Origin: Pseudomonadota bacterium
Lineage (GTDB): Bacteria; Pseudomonadota; Alphaproteobacteria; Acetobacterales; Acetobacteraceae
Assembly: GCA_021805485.1 (NCBI GenBank)
Contig: JAJZFF010000309.1
Span: 1 to 7,949 of the forward strand
Reading direction: 5' to 3'
Length of the DNA: 7,949 nt
Shown piece after piece: positions 7,414 through 7,949 of the stretch (positions are counted from its first letter, which is position 1; each line of letters opens with the position of its first letter). The position numbers and the translations under genes are program-made. Under the pieces are notes generated by a model, which had not been told where the DNA came from, searched no databases, and saw only the letters and a list, made by a program, of their open reading frames with translations.

Positions 7414-7949
7414 TTGACCCCCGCGGGCCGGCTACAGGCGGCGATCGAGCTGCTCGGCGCGATCGAGGCCGATCGGCGTCCGGCCGACGCCATCGCCAAC
7501 GACTTCCTTCGCACCCGCCGCTTCATCGGCGGCGGCGACCGGCGCGAGATCGGCGAGATCGTCTGGTCGGTGCTGCGCGCCCGCCGCCGGCTCGGCTGGT
7601 GGCTCGAACGGGTCGGCGCCGAGGCGACGCCGCGCCTGCTCATCGCCGCCCTGCGCGTGCTCACCGGCATGCCGGCGCCGCGCGTCGCGGGGCTGTTCGG
7701 CGTGATGCGATTCGCCCCGCCGCCGCTCGACGCCGCCGAGCGGCGCGCGCTCGACCGGCTCGACACCCATACGCTCGACCATCCGTCCATGCCCGAAGCG
7801 GTGCGGCTGGAAATGCCCGATTTCGCGCTGCCCCTGCTGCGCGAGCGCTTTGGCGACAAGCTCGAGGCGGAATGCGCGGCGTTGATGCAGCCCGCGCCGC
7901 TCGACCTGCGGGTCAACCTGCTCAAGGCCACGCGCGAGGAGGCGCTCGC
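7414..7949 (+). CDS. RsmB/NOP family 16S rRNA cytosine-C5 methyltransferase, 3' truncated
   Basis: The frame is open from TTG 7414 to the window edge (178 codons plus 2 nt). It reads as the N-terminal half of an RsmB/NOP (Sun/Fmu) methyltransferase, a SAM-dependent enzyme that makes m5C in 16S rRNA; full proteins are about 420-450 residues. The start, TPAGRLQAAIELLGAIEAD, is the NusB-like helical RNA-binding domain. RRFIGGGDRREIGEIV (35-50) and VWSVLRARR (50-58) are its usual conserved block. PAPLDLRVNLLKATREEA (160-177) is the junction before the catalytic Rossmann domain, which lies outside. The catalytic cysteines are therefore not visible. TTG is chosen because the frame has no earlier start, homology begins at once, and AGGA is 7 nt upstream. 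It starts 3 nt after the guaB stop. In related genomes guaA often follows, which is a prediction for the next gene. Confidence 0.9.
   Translation, partial: MTPAGRLQAAIELLGAIEADRRPADAIANDFLRTRRFIGGGDRREIGEIVWSVLRARRRLGWWLERVGAEATPRLLIAALRVLTGMPAPRVAGLFGVMRFAPPPLDAAERRALDRLDTHTLDHPSMPEAVRLEMPDFALPLLRERFGDKLEAECAALMQPAPLDLRVNLLKATREEAL

Overview
The window is about 7.9 kb of very GC-rich chromosomal DNA. Codons end in G or C almost throughout, and all genes are bacterial housekeeping or accessory-metabolism genes. The gene order (deacetylase-xseB-ispA, and guaB followed by an RsmB-type methyltransferase) and the protein sequences fit an alphaproteobacterium, perhaps of the Acetobacteraceae. That placement is inference; no rRNA or other decisive marker is present. 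I see no tRNA, rRNA, insertion sequence, phage gene or CRISPR array.

Layout. Positions 1-3402 form a tightly packed plus-strand run: the 3' end of a histone-deacetylase-family hydrolase, xseB (exonuclease VII small subunit), ispA (farnesyl diphosphate synthase; its ATG overlaps the xseB stop), a GT-A family 2 glycosyltransferase, and a TMEM175-type potassium channel. The last two occupy the place where many alphaproteobacteria carry dxs. A fatty acyl-CoA ligase on the minus strand (3415-5040) converges on the channel gene with only 12 bp between their stop codons. A 202-bp divergent spacer separates the ligase from a small Met-rich exported protein (5243-5800) that I cannot name. Then come guaB (IMP dehydrogenase, 5911-7410) and, three bases later, the N-terminal part of an RsmB/NOP rRNA cytosine methyltransferase that starts with TTG and runs off the window.

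How the genes work together. ispA supplies the C15 isoprenoid precursor, xseB is half of a DNA repair nuclease, guaB makes XMP for guanine nucleotides, and the RsmB-like protein modifies 16S rRNA. These are co-transcribed neighbours rather than one pathway. I found no defence, secondary-metabolite or mobile system.

The most unusual signal is RNA-level structure in the 110-bp gap before guaB. One segment (5839-5852) can pair upstream into an 18-bp imperfect hairpin (5806-5848), or downstream to a perfect 9-base complement that covers the guaB Shine-Dalgarno, backed by a nested 8-bp stem. The two folds exclude each other, as in a riboregulatory switch. Two other oddities are stop codons placed in the loops of perfect hairpins at three genes, and a local change of the coding-biased frame near the end of the small exported protein gene.
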